DNA of 64,000 nucleotides from Casuarina equisetifolia (GCA_028551475.1 CM052354.1:6245391-6309390); one strand, 5' to 3'. Shown: positions 11,480 to 23,200, numbered from the stretch's first letter. Program-made: numbers and translations. Notes: generated by a model not told the origin, from the sequence alone.

Positions 11480-12565
11480 TTTCTTATATAGCAACTTGTC
11501 TGAGGAGGTTTACATGATCCTTCCTCATGAATTCTACATTTAGTGGAAGGGTTATGTTTATTTATTGTAAAAAAATTTGTATGGGTTCAGACAAACATAA
11601 GACAATACTATGCCAAGTTCATTGTAGAATTCATTGAGTCTAGTTTTAATCAGTTTTGCCACCACTATACACTTTATTAGATGATGCGTTGTCTCATTTA
11701 TTATGCTATTTATTTATGGTGATGATATTTTAGTTATAAAGAGTAGTTAGATGTTCATGGAGAAGTTGAAGTTGTATTTTCCATTATAGCGTTAGCATGA
11801 AATAATTAGGTCAAACTAAGTTCTTTCTTAGCATAGAAATTGGCCAATCTAAACAAGGTATTTGTCTTAATTAGAGGAATTTTGTTTTAGAATTCATCTT
11901 AAAGTTAGGTATCAATCCTAATGTGACATCCATGGATAAGAACATTAAAGTCATGACCTCATGATGATCTATGTTAGAGATTGTTTTGATAACTAATCTA
12001 TCTTACACATAGAGTCAAACATCAATTATTTTATGCAATTGTTGAGCCAATTTATGCACATGCTAAAACTTTTTCGCTAGAATTTAGCAATATAGGTGCT
12101 TAAGTATATTCAGAGGGCCCTAGCCCTAGTGTGATTTAGATTGAGTCACATGTCTTGTGTCTATAGGCTCACTCCCAAGTAATGGTATCAAATTGAAAGA
12201 CTCCTTACTATCTTAAAAGATAAAGAAATAGTTGATGACCTCCAAACCCTTGGTTGAAGTTGAGGTAATATTGCTTTTAGGGTTGTTTTGAGATCTTGGT
12301 GTGCATGTTAAACAACTCACTTTGCTAAATTATAGTGACAAATCTCATATACCATGAGTGAACCAAATATAGTGAGGTAGATTATTATTTTATATGAGAA
12401 AAGATTTAGAATAGTTTAATTGAAATTTGCCATAATTGTACAAAAAACCAGCCATGTATCCTTTAAGTAAGGCCTTACGTAATAAACAGCACTAGCAGCT
12501 ATCATCCAAACTTGAAGTGTTTGATATATTTAAATCACTTACTTGAGAGGCAGGATTGAGACCCA
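11480..12565 (+). mobile_element. Ty1/copia relic (RT to RNase H end), no LTRs seen
   Basis: The plus strand keeps recognisable copia-type pieces in the right order: GNLSEEVYM near 11490, a SLYGLKQ-like stretch near 11570, FFLSIEIGQSKQGICL near 11825, VSQFM-like near 12040, LGVHVKQLTLLNYSDKS near 12295, and an RNase H end resembling TKALxxxQH with SKLEVFDIF near 12470-12530. Most of the element is missing and it is broken in many places, so this is an old fossil. I could not place its LTRs. Confidence 0.75.
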
Positions 12566-13063
12566 TGGTGCTATCACATATCGTGCGTACTGTTTGGAGT
12601 CCATAGCCGCCTGGGTCTCAATACTTAAGGCTATTGTAAAAGATGTGCAATGACATATCTTAATAACATTTCAAGCAACCATAGTAGTACTCAAGGCTAT
12701 TGACAACCATAGCAGGCCAAAGCAACCATAGTAGTACTCACGGCTATTGACAACCGTAGCAGGCGATGGGCAATGACACATCTTGAAATGTTTGTCAATA
12801 CTCAAGGCTATGTTGGCCTTTCAGTCAATACAATGAGACAGAAGTGTTATGGGCTCAACATAGCCTTTGTTTAGTAAGAAACAAAGGTGTCAATAAATAT
12901 ATGAAGAACCCTAGAAGGCTATATGCAATGACTCATCTTTATTACATTTCACCAAAGATCCAAGTAAAATTGTTTAAAAATGGGAAGATATAGTTTAAAT
13001 AAGGAACTTAATCAGAATAGCGATATTACACTGATGTGAATTCCTGCTAACTGATTTGTCTAC
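12566..13063. repeat. Tail of the copia relic with a 46-47-bp tandem duplication
   Basis: Two adjacent copies (12673-12718 and 12719-12765) begin AAGCAACCATAGTAGTACTC and share GGCTATTGACAACC. The phrase 'ACTCAAGGCTAT' recurs again near 12808. The rest shows no gene and may be degraded LTR or flank. Confidence 0.7.
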
Positions 13064-14530
13064 TTACTTATTACCTATTATGGTTTGAGTTTGGGGTTCA
13101 TACTCGTAGAATTGTGTTCCCAAGCCAAGGTGGTTCATCAGCAGCCATACAAATGTCAAGAGTTCTCCCCCGCGACTGGGTTGCTGTGCATGTAGAATTG
13201 GTTTACAATTAATGGCAGCATAAGTCACCAGCTCCATCCAAACTTCCCTCATTAGAACCCACTGGCTATTCCCAGACTTTGAGAGTTGTTTCGCTAGGAT
13301 ACTCGCATCAAAAAGCACAGATTTGCATTCACTTCCTTTCACGATATCTGGTCTCATCGGGGTCTTCACACTAATGATTTCCATGCAAGCTTTTCGTTGA
13401 TCCGTTCCCTTTAATCTCTTTCGGCTGAAGAATCTCTTGGCTTCTGCACAGGTATCCTTGAAGGCTCTTTCCCAACCACCCAACACAGGGGCCATTAGTG
13501 TAGGTTCGGTAACAAGAAGATAAAACATGTAGTCTGAAAGTTGTTTGCATATTTTTTCTGGAGATCCAGGATGTTTTTCTTTTTGTTCTTGGGCATTAAG
13601 TCTCTGATAGCAAATTTCAGTTGCCATATGCCACAGAAGAAGGCTGTCTCCGTATTCGTACTCCTCGATGCTCCATGTTAGTTTGAAACCGCGATCAGTC
13701 TGTAGAAGAGCCCTACCACCTCTCTGTGAACACGCTTCCATTCCAGCTCGTAAATTCTTTGCCATCTTCGATCTCTTTTTCAGCTGTTTGAAAATGAATT
13801 CCTCTTGCTTTTCTCCGACTATACTTGACTTGGAAGAATGCCAGATATACATCTTTTAGTAAAGTTAAATCTTTCTGTTGATTCGTGTTTTGAGGATCCT
13901 CTACATTCTCAGCCTCCTCGTGTTCTAAAACATCGACTAAACTCACTGGATAGTTTATCCTCACGGCCTCTTCATAGTCAGGCCCATCGTACTCCTTTCT
14001 CTGCTCTAAAGGTCCAAAACGGTCCAAGCTTGCATTGTAGAGACAAAAACCCGCTCTGCGAACTTGATAGTCCCGGCCGAAAGCACCATGGCAGTGGGAA
14101 TCCATATCTTACTTTGAGGAAACGATATGCAGAAGAGGTAAGCAGTGGTCAGAACCTGAAGAACGAACTCCACCAAGTGCCTAAGCCAGAACTGATTGTC
14201 CTCAATGGCAAAAGAAGTAATTGCATCGGGGCCGCCAAGATGCAGCAAAAGAAAGGAGGCCCAGAGTGCCAGGAAGTCCTCACCCCCATCCTTCAGTTTA
14301 CTAGGATCACCTTTGTTCCTGGAGATTAGTGCAATAGCAGCAGTATCGAGAGTGTTCCAAAACAAGTATGTCAGCCATATGAATCCCAGTAGCGGTTTCT
14401 TTTCCCAGTGCTTTCTGAGGGGCGCTAGAAGAAGTAAAAATGCCTGCAGTAACAGGCTTATGAGCATACAACCCCGGATATTCCATGCGTACCATAGTCC
14501 CTTGAGGCTGCTGAGAAGAGACAGTGACAT
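13064..14530 (-). pseudogene. DUF4220/DUF594 family protein, internally deleted and frameshifted
   Basis: The N-terminal part (14530-14006) has the family's opening: WNIRGCMLISLLLQAFLLLL, APLRKHW, LALWASFLLLHLGGPDAIT, EDNQFWLRHL and IKFAER. The reading then slips one frame to NASLDRFGPLEQ...DYEE (to about 13800), and again to a C-terminal DUF594 block: DSLLLWHMATEICY, SDYMFYLL, CKSVLFDASILAKQL, MREVWMELVTYAA and HAQQPSRGGELLTFVWLLM, with stop at 13066-13064. Family members are usually ~650-750 aa. Here the central ~250 residues (second membrane block) appear to be missing, in addition to at least two frame slips. The family is plant-specific, multi-pass and of unknown function. An unusual spliced gene is the alternative, but the slips lack splice-site context, so pseudogene is preferred. 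Confidence 0.85.
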
Positions 14531-15440
14531 AGTTATTCTCCCTCTACCTCCTCATTTCCTCAGTGACAGTTGCATAATGCCTGAGGTTGAAATAAATTTA
14601 TACTGTCAGTGAATACCTAAAGAAGGTTAATTTCTAAGTTGCTTAAGTAAAATCAAGAGGCAGATACAAATTCATGTAGTGTGAGGTTGATCGCCCCCAC
14701 TTGCCATATTATGAGGAAGCAATCCAAAACATGATTGCTCAGGTAGTCGAAAGAAAGGTTGATTGAATGGCATAAGACTTCAATATGGAATCACCAGCAA
14801 TCAGTTTGTTCACAGCTTCTTTTTTTTTTTTCGTAGGAATACTTCTTTCCGCACGGACTGAAACGTTTTAGGTTCCTCACAACAAGAAACAACAGACTTG
14901 AATGGCAGCATAACATTTATATTAAAACCAAAAGGCAAGTTACCTTTTTCCTTTTCCTGCCGTATTAGCCGTTTCTCTTATAACACTGACAAATGACTTC
15001 GTAATTCGAGGAATAGGAAAAGAAAGACCCCGAAGATTAAAGGAAGCAGAATATAGTTGGTGCAGATAAAAACAGAGGATGGTGGCGTAGAAGTAGAATG
15101 AGGTTGGAAAGTGAGATGAAAGAAGAAAAAGGCCAAATGCCAATCTATAGCTGGCATGCACTTCCGGGCTCTCCTTTCGAATTTGCGGTAATTATAAATT
15201 TGATTCATTTTAAAGCAGCTAAACTACAAAGAAAAGTCAGAAAGCTAAAACTACCAAACCCATCACACGCCAATCTTTGACGATGTTATAGGCTCGTCTG
15301 CAGGCTGAGTTTGCAAGTTCTTGTAAAAGTCATCCATGTGGGACGTACAGCCCAGAAATTCTGGATACCCCACACAAGTGCCTAAATCTGGATATTTTCC
15401 CGCGAGAATCCAGCAAGTCGGGGATAGAAACTGAGATATT
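14531..15440. other. Intergenic between the DUF4220 relic and the NLR
   Basis: AT-rich with poly-T near 14820. It contains a dispersed segment at 15148-15293, described separately. Short open frames here on both strands show no family resemblance. Confidence 0.4.
15148..15293 (+). repeat. Dispersed NLR-upstream segment
   Basis: The stretch from TGGCATGCACTTCC through ATCACACGCCAATCTTTGAC to AGGCTCG recurs at about 49008-49220 and 54790-55020, with small insertions there. Here it lies ~600 bases upstream of the NLR. In the other two places it lies beyond the 3' end of the UGT pseudogenes, in a block that also contains an NB-ARC relic. It may mark old NLR upstream DNA. Confidence 0.7.
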
Positions 15441-15446
15441 TTATAA

Positions 15447-15650
15447 GAGATACTTTGGCCACTTCCAGATCTTTTTGACCAAGGAAAAATATCCAGCGCG
15501 TCGGTGACAGAAAACGAGATATTCTGAGCGAAGTAGGGCAAGGATAGGAGATATTTTGGCCACTTCCAGATTTTTTTGACTAAGGAAAAATATCCAGTTT
15601 GTCCGTGACAGAAAATGAGATATTTTGAAGGAAGTCGGGAACTAGAAGAT
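15447..15650 (+). repeat. ~102-bp tandem repeat in the NLR upstream region
   Basis: Two units share TTTGGCCACTTCCAGAT, GAAAAATATCCAG, GTGACAGAAAA and GAGATATT, at a spacing of about 102 bases (first near 15454, second near 15555). A more degenerate partial unit lies at about 15385-15445. The array ends ~50 bases before the TATA box, so it sits in the proximal promoter. Confidence 0.8.
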
Positions 15651-15698
15651 TTGCAGATATATATTTTTTTAAATAACTTCTAGATATTTTAGAAATTA

Positions 15699-15708
15699 CT
15701 ATAAATAG
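15699..15708 (+). promoter_or_regulatory. TATA box of the NLR gene
   Basis: CTATAAATAG lies 165 bases before the first NLR-like ATG (15873). A start site about 25-35 bases downstream would give a plausible ~135-base leader. Confidence 0.6.
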
Positions 15709-15872
15709 AGTGGACGTAACAATTCTTGTATCTTTCTTTTGTATGTAATACATGTACCCTTCTTAGAGAGCTTTCCTCGTTAATTCCACACAAGGCAAAC
15801 GCATTTTCATTCTTCCCTTCACTTCAACTACTTCAAGTACGCTTTTTGACGCTTTTCATTCACCATAAAGAA

Positions 15873-18800
15873 ATGGCAGGAGGAGTTCTCTTTAACATTG
15901 CCGAGGGAATTCTCAACAGTCTGACCAGCACTCTATCGACCGATTAGACTGCCCTGGGGAGCCAAAGCTGAGCTTGTAAAGTTGCAGAAGACGATTGCAT
16001 CGATCACTGATGTGCTTCTGGATGCAGAGGAGCAACCGACTAAGAACGATGAAGTTCGCGATTGGCTCCGAAAGCTAAGCGATGTCCTCTACGAAGCAGA
16101 TGATTTGGTCGATGCTGTTTCCACCGACACTCGACTAAAACAACTACTAATGACCGAGGGAAAGAAAGTGAAAAAGGTATGCAATTTCTTTTTCATGCCA
16201 AACCAACTCGTTTATGAACTTAAAATGGGTCATCACATCAAGGTGATTAGAAAGAGATTTGATGCCATTGTGTATGATGTGATGATGAGACAGACACATA
16301 GTGCCATTGCGTCTGATAGGAAGCATTTCCCATTTGAAGGACGAGTCGCGGAGAGAAAGGGGGACGATAATTATTCATTTGTGGGTGAAGAATATATTTT
16401 TGGGCGAGACCATGACAAGCAGGCAGTTATACAGCTTCTGACCGGAGCAAATATAGAAGAGAATGTTTCAATTGTTCAAATTGTTGGCTTCGGTGGGATA
16501 GGCAAGACTACATTGGCTAAACTTATATTTAATGATCACAGAATTCAAGAACATTTTGAGCTAAAGATATGGATTTGTGTTTCTAACAACTTTGATGTTA
16601 AAAGCATTGTCAAAAAAGTCTTGGAATATGCAACAAAGAAGCCACAATCGGTCTATCTTAATATAGATATATTAATAGATCGCCTTAGATTTTTACTTGT
16701 GTTAGATGATGTGCGGGATCATGACTGCGAAAAATGGTCAATTCTCCATCAATCATTGAGGGATTGTGTAAAAGGTAGTAAAATATTAGTAACTACACGT
16801 AAGAAGGTGGTTGCGCAAATCTCACACCAAATGTCGTATTGTTTACGCGTTTTAGACAAAGAAAGCTCATGGCTTTGGCTTAGAAGAGTGGCTTTTAAGG
16901 ATAACGAAATGCGGATGAATCCATCGATTGAGGAAATGATGAGGGAGATTTTACAAATATTTATTGGTATCCCTCTAGTTTTGAAAACAATGGGAAGGCT
17001 GTCCTATTTCAAGGATGCGGAAACTCAAATTATGTGGTTGGAAATTATGCTGAGAGAACTTCCACGACCACACGAGTTTGATATCCTTCCAATTCTAAAG
17101 CTCAAATATGACATACTTCCTTCTCATTTAAAGCTTTGTTTTGCTTATTGCTGTTTATTTTCAAAAGATTATAAAATTGATAAGTTAACACTAATTAAAC
17201 TTTGGATAGCACAAGGGTTTGTTAAATCATCAGAAACTCAATGCTTGGAAGATGTTGGTGATAAATATTTTAAGACATTAATTTGGGAATCACTTTTTGA
17301 GGAAGATGATTGGGATGAGTATGATAATGTAATTAGTTGCAAAATACATAGTCTCTTATATGATCTTGTTGAAAGAGTAGCAGGATCATTGTTCACAACA
17401 TTTGATGATAAGGAAAAGATTATTGAGAAGAAAACTCGTCATATGGCTATTGGTAGGCACAAAAATAATTCATTGTATAAAGCAAGCATGTTACGAACAC
17501 TCCTTTGTCCAATTGTTAAAGGTGAGATTGATTGTAAAGTGATGTTTTCAAGCTTGAAGCTTTTGCGCATGGTGGATCTAAGTAATAGAAAGCTTAAGTA
17601 TATACCAAGTTCTATTTGTGAATTGAAACATCTAAGATATCTTGATCTTTCTAGAAATTGGAAAATCAGGAAGTTACCCGATTCTATCACGACGTTAATA
17701 AATTTACAAACCTTACGAGCATCTGGTTGTGAGTCACTTGAAGAATTGCCAAGAAATATTAAAAGATTAGTTAACCTTAGGCACCTTGAGATTGATGGTT
17801 GTAAAGGGTTATTGTATATGCCATGCGCACTGGGACAATTGACTGAGCTTCAAACATTGTCATTATTTGTGGTGGATTCAAGTTCTCTTGTTAGGCATCA
17901 TGCTGGGTTAAATGAATTAATTGGACTAAAAAACTTGAGAGGGAAGTTATGCATTTATCTAAAGGGGGGTGTTGCCTTGGAATATAAGGATGAACATTTG
18001 AGTGACAAACCATATCTTGATTCTTTGCATTTAGAGTGGAGTATTGGAAGTGATGTTAGTGATTCTAAAAATGACATGTCATTGGAAGGCTTCCAACCAC
18101 ACCAAAATCTCAAACAACTTTACCTTCACAATTATTGGGGTTCAAGTCTTTCGAGTTGGCTTTTGTCACTCACAAATCTTGTTGAACTGGAATTATTGGG
18201 CTGTTCGAAATGCCAATATTTGCCGCCATTGAGTATGCTGCCTTCTCTCAAGTGTCTTAGCCTTTCAGATATGGATGCGATGAAATACATAACAGATTGT
18301 GATGATGAGATCAAGTCCTTTTCTCCATCAGTAGCATTTTTCCCATCCTTCCCATCCCTGGCGTCTCTCCGAGTACATTGTTGCTCAAACCTTAAGGGGT
18401 GGTGGAGGAATGGGGATTCCTCTGTGGAGGACAATTGTGAAAGTGAAGCTGTTGAGACAGAGCATCGTTTATTCCCTTCATTTCCTAGCCTTTCGAGGTT
18501 AGTAATTGAGGATTGCCCAATGTTGACTTCCATGCCAATGTTTCCACATCTTGAAGAACAATTGTGCTTGGACAATGCTAGTTGGCAGCCACTACAACAG
18601 ACAATGACAATGAATACATCAACGACAAGAGCCTCCTCTTCAGCCACTCCTCTCTCTAATTTGAGGGAAATGAAATTGGTTTCCGTCACGGAACTAGAAA
18701 CACTGCTAGAGTGGCTGTCTAATCTTACCTCTCTCAAGTCCTTGACAATACAGGGTTGCAATAAATTGAAGTCTCTCTCTCCAGGATTGCAACATCTCAC

Positions 18801-18984
18801 ATCACTTAAAAATTTTCATCTTGGCTACTGCAAAGAGCTTGAGATCGTCCGTGATAAAGATGGGATGCAATGGGAAGCCCTTAAGAGCCTCCGCACTCTC
18901 TCTTTGACAAATCTTCCAAAATTCGTAGTTCGTCCCTTGGGGCTTCGACATGTTATTGAAAAATCTCCGGATATCAATTTATGA
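15873..18984 (+). CDS. CC-NB-LRR (RGA-type) resistance protein, 5' frame broken; 1000-codon main frame from 15982
   Basis: The family start is MAGGVLFNIAEGILNSL at 15873, but that frame stops at 15945-15947. The homologous frame (PWGAKAELVKLQKTI) is shifted by one and open to 18984, so the usable start is the internal Met at 15982, which loses ~36 residues of the coiled coil. Domains in the main frame: coiled-coil EDVID-like EADDLVDAV (~35), P-loop GFGGIGKTT (~168), RNBS-A IWICVSNNF, kinase-2 RFLLVLDDV (~236), RNBS-B GSKILVTTR (~264), GLPL as GIPLVLKTMG (~327), RNBS-D CFAYCCLFSKDY, MHD replaced by IHS (~454), then leucine-rich repeats from ~515 to ~960. Such proteins act in the cytoplasm as immune sensors. 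The missing CC start, the weak RNBS-C (SWLWLRRVAFKD) and the altered MHD argue for a decaying gene, or at best a modified one. A neighbouring NLR 3' end and two NB-ARC scraps show it belongs to a cluster. Confidence 0.85.
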
Positions 18985-20730
18985 AAGCTTGGTGGCTGTA
19001 GTAGAGGGGATCCACAACTGCCAATCAGTTGAAGTGAGCGAATCTTCGGATGCTCTAGATTGACATCATGGCGCTGTGTAGTCTGTCGTACATGCTGATG
19101 CCGCAGATATGAGGTGCCCCATCTTATTGCAAAGATACAGGAGAAAGTGGTGATGACTAGCTCAAGATTACTCACATTCCAAAGGTATGTTGCTTATCCT
19201 TTTATCTCCATTGTAGAAACTAAGGTACCACGTTCTTCGCTTTTTCTCCTACTATCATGGTTTTTAAATTTCATGTAGAAGTAGTCGGCGAGTCGAAATA
19301 CCGACAAGGGATTTGAAGAATATTCAGAGATAAGACTTCACAGTGTTTGTAACCAGTCAACAAGTTAGTGGTTAGTATATCTTTTATTGTCTTCTTTCTC
19401 ATTTATAGAAATTTCACTACACACATTATTCATCACAAGTTAGGTGAGATGCTAACTAAATTACTCTTTCTTATATAGGTTTTTGTGAATTGAGTTGATA
19501 AGGTGGTCTACTAACGAGCTCTACTTCTATTGTGTGAACGAAGTGAAAAGTGGCCTTTGTTGAAGTAAGCTATTATTTTGGGGAGGGTCAAACCTGGTAC
19601 AAATGCTCATTTGTTTTAATTTTTTACCGTCGTCTAATTAGCTTATTATATTGCTTCTGTCAGCATCTAGATTTGCATGATCATAAAAAAGCATTTCACT
19701 TAGTGCTTCGATTTGGTCGAATTTTTTTTTTTAATGATGGAAAGGTAAATCGAATTAATAAATATTAAAATACAAAAGCATAAGGGCATACCCTAAAATT
19801 ACAAAAGTCATCATATCTATAAAAAAATAGAAGTTGAAAATTTTCAATTCTCATTCAAAATAACATTGCCTTGGGAGAATTTTATATTTCTAAACAAAGA
19901 AACTCTCACTTGTACTACTTTCTTTATTTTCACTAAGAAAATATGAATTTCAAGTGTTTTCTCCGAAAAACGTTTTCTATTTTGTTCAATCCATATACAA
20001 TAAATACAAGTTAAGAAAAGTATTTTGAGAAGTTTAGTAGTTAAATCTTTTACTTGAATTGCTTTACTTATTTATTATAGTTCTTTATTTTATCTTCCAA
20101 TGTCATGCAGATTCCATTATGAGTGAGAATACTTTTTCAAATCATCCTTATCCATATACATTAAAAAAAAAAGATGACTCCTATTTTCTATATGAGACTA
20201 ACAAAATCACAATATATGTTTGCCGAAAGAAGTCATTGTACAATTTCTATTACTATAGAAAGTTTGTCCCTACAAATAAGTCATTTAATGAAATTATATT
20301 TGCTAATGTTGCTAATCCAAATTAAATCATACTAATTCACCGTTTCATTAACTTGCCAAAAATTATTATAAATCTTTTGATAACAATATGTAGGACTCAA
20401 GAAAATAGAGGTAAGTGTGTGCCTTAACTTGAAGAGACCCCACCAACTAGATGAACTTTTTATCATTTGTTATGACACTAATTCTAAGTAAATGAGATTT
20501 AAACTTCATATTAGTTTCTATATGGTAGGTTGGCTAAGTTGATAATCAAAAAGCTCCTCACCTTCCAAGTAGATTATTTTATTTTATTTTTTTCTTGTTT
20601 TGAAAACGTTTGCAACAAAATCCTTAATACATCTTGCGATACAAGTTGTTGACTTTCACTTTAATAGATATTCCATGAACATTGATTGCTATTTACAGTA
20701 AAATATATGAATTTGAAAAATGAAATCACT
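18985..20730. other. 3' flank of the NLR gene
   Basis: Noncoding, and resembles 60700-61300 downstream of a second NLR 3' end. Shared phrases include GAGCTCTA..TTCTATTGTGT near 19518 and 60783, and AAAAGCATTTCACTT near 19686 and 61000. It probably includes 3' UTR and UTR introns. No further gene seen. Confidence 0.6.
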
Positions 20731-20993
20731 GCTCACATCTAATTTCACAAAAATATTGGAAGTTTAGTGATTTACCCTACTTAATACCACTTAGCCAGTA
20801 TTAAACATTCCATTAACTGCTTACATCTAATTTCACAAAAATATTGGAAGTTTAGTGATTTACCCTACTTAATACCAACTTGCCAGTATTAAGAATTCCA
20901 TTAACTGCTTACATCTAAATTCACAAAAATATTGGAAGTTTAGTGATTTACCCTACTTAATAGCAGCCAGCCAGTATTAAACATTCCATTAAC
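20731..20993 (+). repeat. Three tandem copies of an 88-bp unit
   Basis: Units at 20731-20818, 20819-20906 and 20907-20993 are about 95% identical. Each contains CACAAAAATATTGGAAG, TTTAGTGATTTACCCTACTT and GCCAGTATTAA. The paralogous flank at about 61340-61400 has a single diverged unit (GTTTAGTGACTTATCCAACTT), so the expansion is local to this copy. Confidence 0.92.
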
Positions 20994-21529
20994 ATCCTAA
21001 CGTAGTAGCCTAATGTGAAAACCAAGACCTTAAATATATGAACCTGTTCTACATCTCAGAGAGCTTACTGTTGTTGAAGTGTGACGTGGGTTGTCTGCCC
21101 CTCAACAGTTGAAGAAGCCACACTGTCTGAAGAAAAGAAGGGCCACGGCCTCATAAATAAGGAGATTTTGAGGTTGCGTATAAGGAGCAGCTGAAGCCTC
21201 GAAGAAGAAGGAAGATCTTTCGAGATATGGTCAAGTGCAGTGCAGAAGACCATTCTTTTTCTATGTAACTGAAAGTATGTAGAAAAGTGGGTGTTGTCAG
21301 TTAATTAGCTTGTTAAATTGGGAGACCGGGTTCTTGTTTTTGTGTGGTGAACTCTTATATGTTCTGTAAGACGTTTGTAGCCTTACTCTTGACCGTGTAG
21401 ATAAACTATTATAATACGATTTTTCTCTGTGATTGTACATGTAGATAAACTTAAAAGTAGCCTCTACCAATTCTTGAATGGATTCATAGAACTTCTTCTC
21501 ACATGCAGTCTCAGACAGTTCCAACAATT

Positions 21530-22075
21530 CCTTTTTGATGATTAACTCCGATTCCGGTGGTGGCGGGCCAAGGATGATCCGTCAATCCTTCAGGACTTGC
21601 CCAGCACCCCTCCTATTCGTTGAAGCCATTGAATTCCTTCAACAACAATGTCGGGCTGTTTGATGGATCATGCAAGTTCTGCATCGATGCATTAGCTATG
21701 CCGACGCCAAAGAAGAAGATGGGCCAGCCAAGGAAGTACTCCTAGATGGAAACGTTGTGTTGTGTCGGACACGCATGCCTGTTTTTAGCTTCTTCTACCA
21801 CCAATCATCGGGAACAGTCGGAACCCTTACTGGCACTGGCCGCGTCATCTTAAGCCTCCCCTGAAGATGCTTAAGGTCCCCTCCTTAGCTCCGAGAAGAA
21901 GCACTTGGATAATTTAGGTGAAGTGTTTAATTTTGTTGATTCCTTTTGTTTGTGTTTGATTTGACCGATAGCATTGATTATGGAGAGTTAATTGGTCTTC
22001 CAGGAGTTTGTGATGTCAGATTAGTTCACGATGGCTGGTGAGGTAAGCGATTGAATTTTCATTAAGATGGGGTTT
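21530..22075 (+). pseudogene. AHL (AT-hook nuclear-localised) gene fragment, copy L1
   Basis: The plus strand reads PTPKKKMGQPRKYS at 21701-21742, an AT-hook of the AHL kind (usual form KKRGRPRKY) with the core GRP changed to GQP. An in-frame stop follows at once. Further on, SSEKKHLDNLG (21887-21919) matches the second AHL motif GSGKKQLDALG, and AGEVSD near 22035 matches the start of the PPC domain. AHL proteins bind the minor groove of AT-rich DNA in the nucleus. This copy has frame changes and stops and lacks the rest of the PPC domain, so it is a relic. Confidence 0.72.
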
Positions 22076-22204
22076 GCTGTTGTTGCAAATATATTGAAAA
22101 TGTACTACTGGACGTTTTCGTAGGAAGAGTATTGAAAATGTGGGTAGGGATTATGTTTCGTTGCTTGCTTTTCTTTCTTTGGTTTAGTTGCATTTTGTTA
22201 ATGA

Positions 22205-22275
22205 CATCTAGCTGAAGAATGTTTCTCAGTTAATTGAAGTAATTCTTTGGAAGTAAAGTGTAAAGAGTTCCCATG
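22205..22275 (+). repeat. Paralogous flank of AHL relic (partner ~62700-62770)
   Basis: GCTGAAGAATG, AGTTAATT and GTAATTCTTTGGAA occur in the same order in both places. This extends the similarity between the left (NLR gene) and right (NLR relic) blocks past the AHL fragments. Confidence 0.7.
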
Positions 22276-22319
22276 ATCGTCAAGCTTGAAATGGCGTAGT
22301 TCAGTTGCTTTGTATTGTT

Positions 22320-22343
22320 CCCCCCCTCCCCCCTCCCCCCTCC
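22320..22343 (-). other. G-rich tract on the minus strand (possible G-quadruplex)
   Basis: The plus strand has three runs of six or seven C separated by single T, followed by CC. On the minus strand this gives three long G runs with one-base loops, which could split into four GGG tracts. It could equally be slippage-prone low-complexity DNA. Confidence 0.5.
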
Positions 22344-22344
22344 T

Positions 22345-23200
22345 TTCCTTTAAGAACAAGCTCTCTTGTGTCATTTCCACACTCCGTTTTGCTGTCAATG
22401 AAGGCTTTTGAAAGCCTACAAACATAAGCGTGGGTAAAGTTGGTAACGTAGTCGGACCAGAAATTGGCATGGACATCAATCTAACCAAAGCCAAATACCT
22501 AATGTCAATTCTTTCACAAGTTGTAAGATAGAAACAAACCTAATTAAATTAGTAAAATGACCAAGGCAAAGGGTTTAAGAAGAAATATTCCTGGAGAATT
22601 TCAGGCCATCATGTAGCTTTCTGATTGGATGCAATTGAGATGATTGGCCTCATGCTGCTGCTTTTGATGTGGTTTGCTGCACCATTCTTCTGATACGTTG
22701 CCCTGTATGCCCAGAAGGTAAAAAGAGAAATATCATTGATCACCATATTGAGAAATTAGCAATATCAGAAGAAGGAAAGGAGTCCTGACACAGAACTAAA
22801 GAATCAAAAAGAGATCTTTCAACTTCTTGTACAATTGTTCATTGGGTCCTAGTTTCTGTTATTTGTCTAATTATCTTACTGTGAAATACAGGGAAAATAA
22901 TTTACTATGTCCAACCATAGGGATGTATTTCCTTTATTCTTCGGTTTGATTGGACTCATTATGTATGATGATAAAAATTTATGATTACTACTTTCAGCAA
23001 AGCTAAAGGTTTATCGACTGTTACTCCAAAAAATATTGACATCATATGAATAAGTCATATTTGGTGAAACTATTCTCTTTATAAATATTAGTAAAACCAG
23101 TTAAATTTTATATGTAGTTAAAAATTTACTAACTTTTAATTTCAAATACAGAAATAGCTAAACCAATAAAGTACTGAAGGGAAAAGAGATATAGACTAAC
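22345..23200. other. Intergenic; nothing recognised
   Basis: No exon or element terminus seen. The right end leads into the repeated 5' part of the next AHL-fragment unit. Confidence 0.35.

Noticed and set aside
13838-14329. Plus-strand 163-codon frame, overlapped by another at 14196-14612
   Set aside because: Antisense of the DUF4220 relic, whose minus-strand motifs are clear.
15263-15541. 92-codon minus-strand frame upstream of the NLR
   Set aside because: It overlaps the tandem promoter repeat and has no homologous look.
18132-18800. 222-codon minus-strand frame
   Set aside because: Antisense of the NLR leucine-rich repeat region; its open state follows from the composition of the sense frame.
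20731-20993. CRISPR-like spaced repeats
   Set aside because: The 88-bp units are directly adjacent with no unique spacers, and the genome is a plant's.
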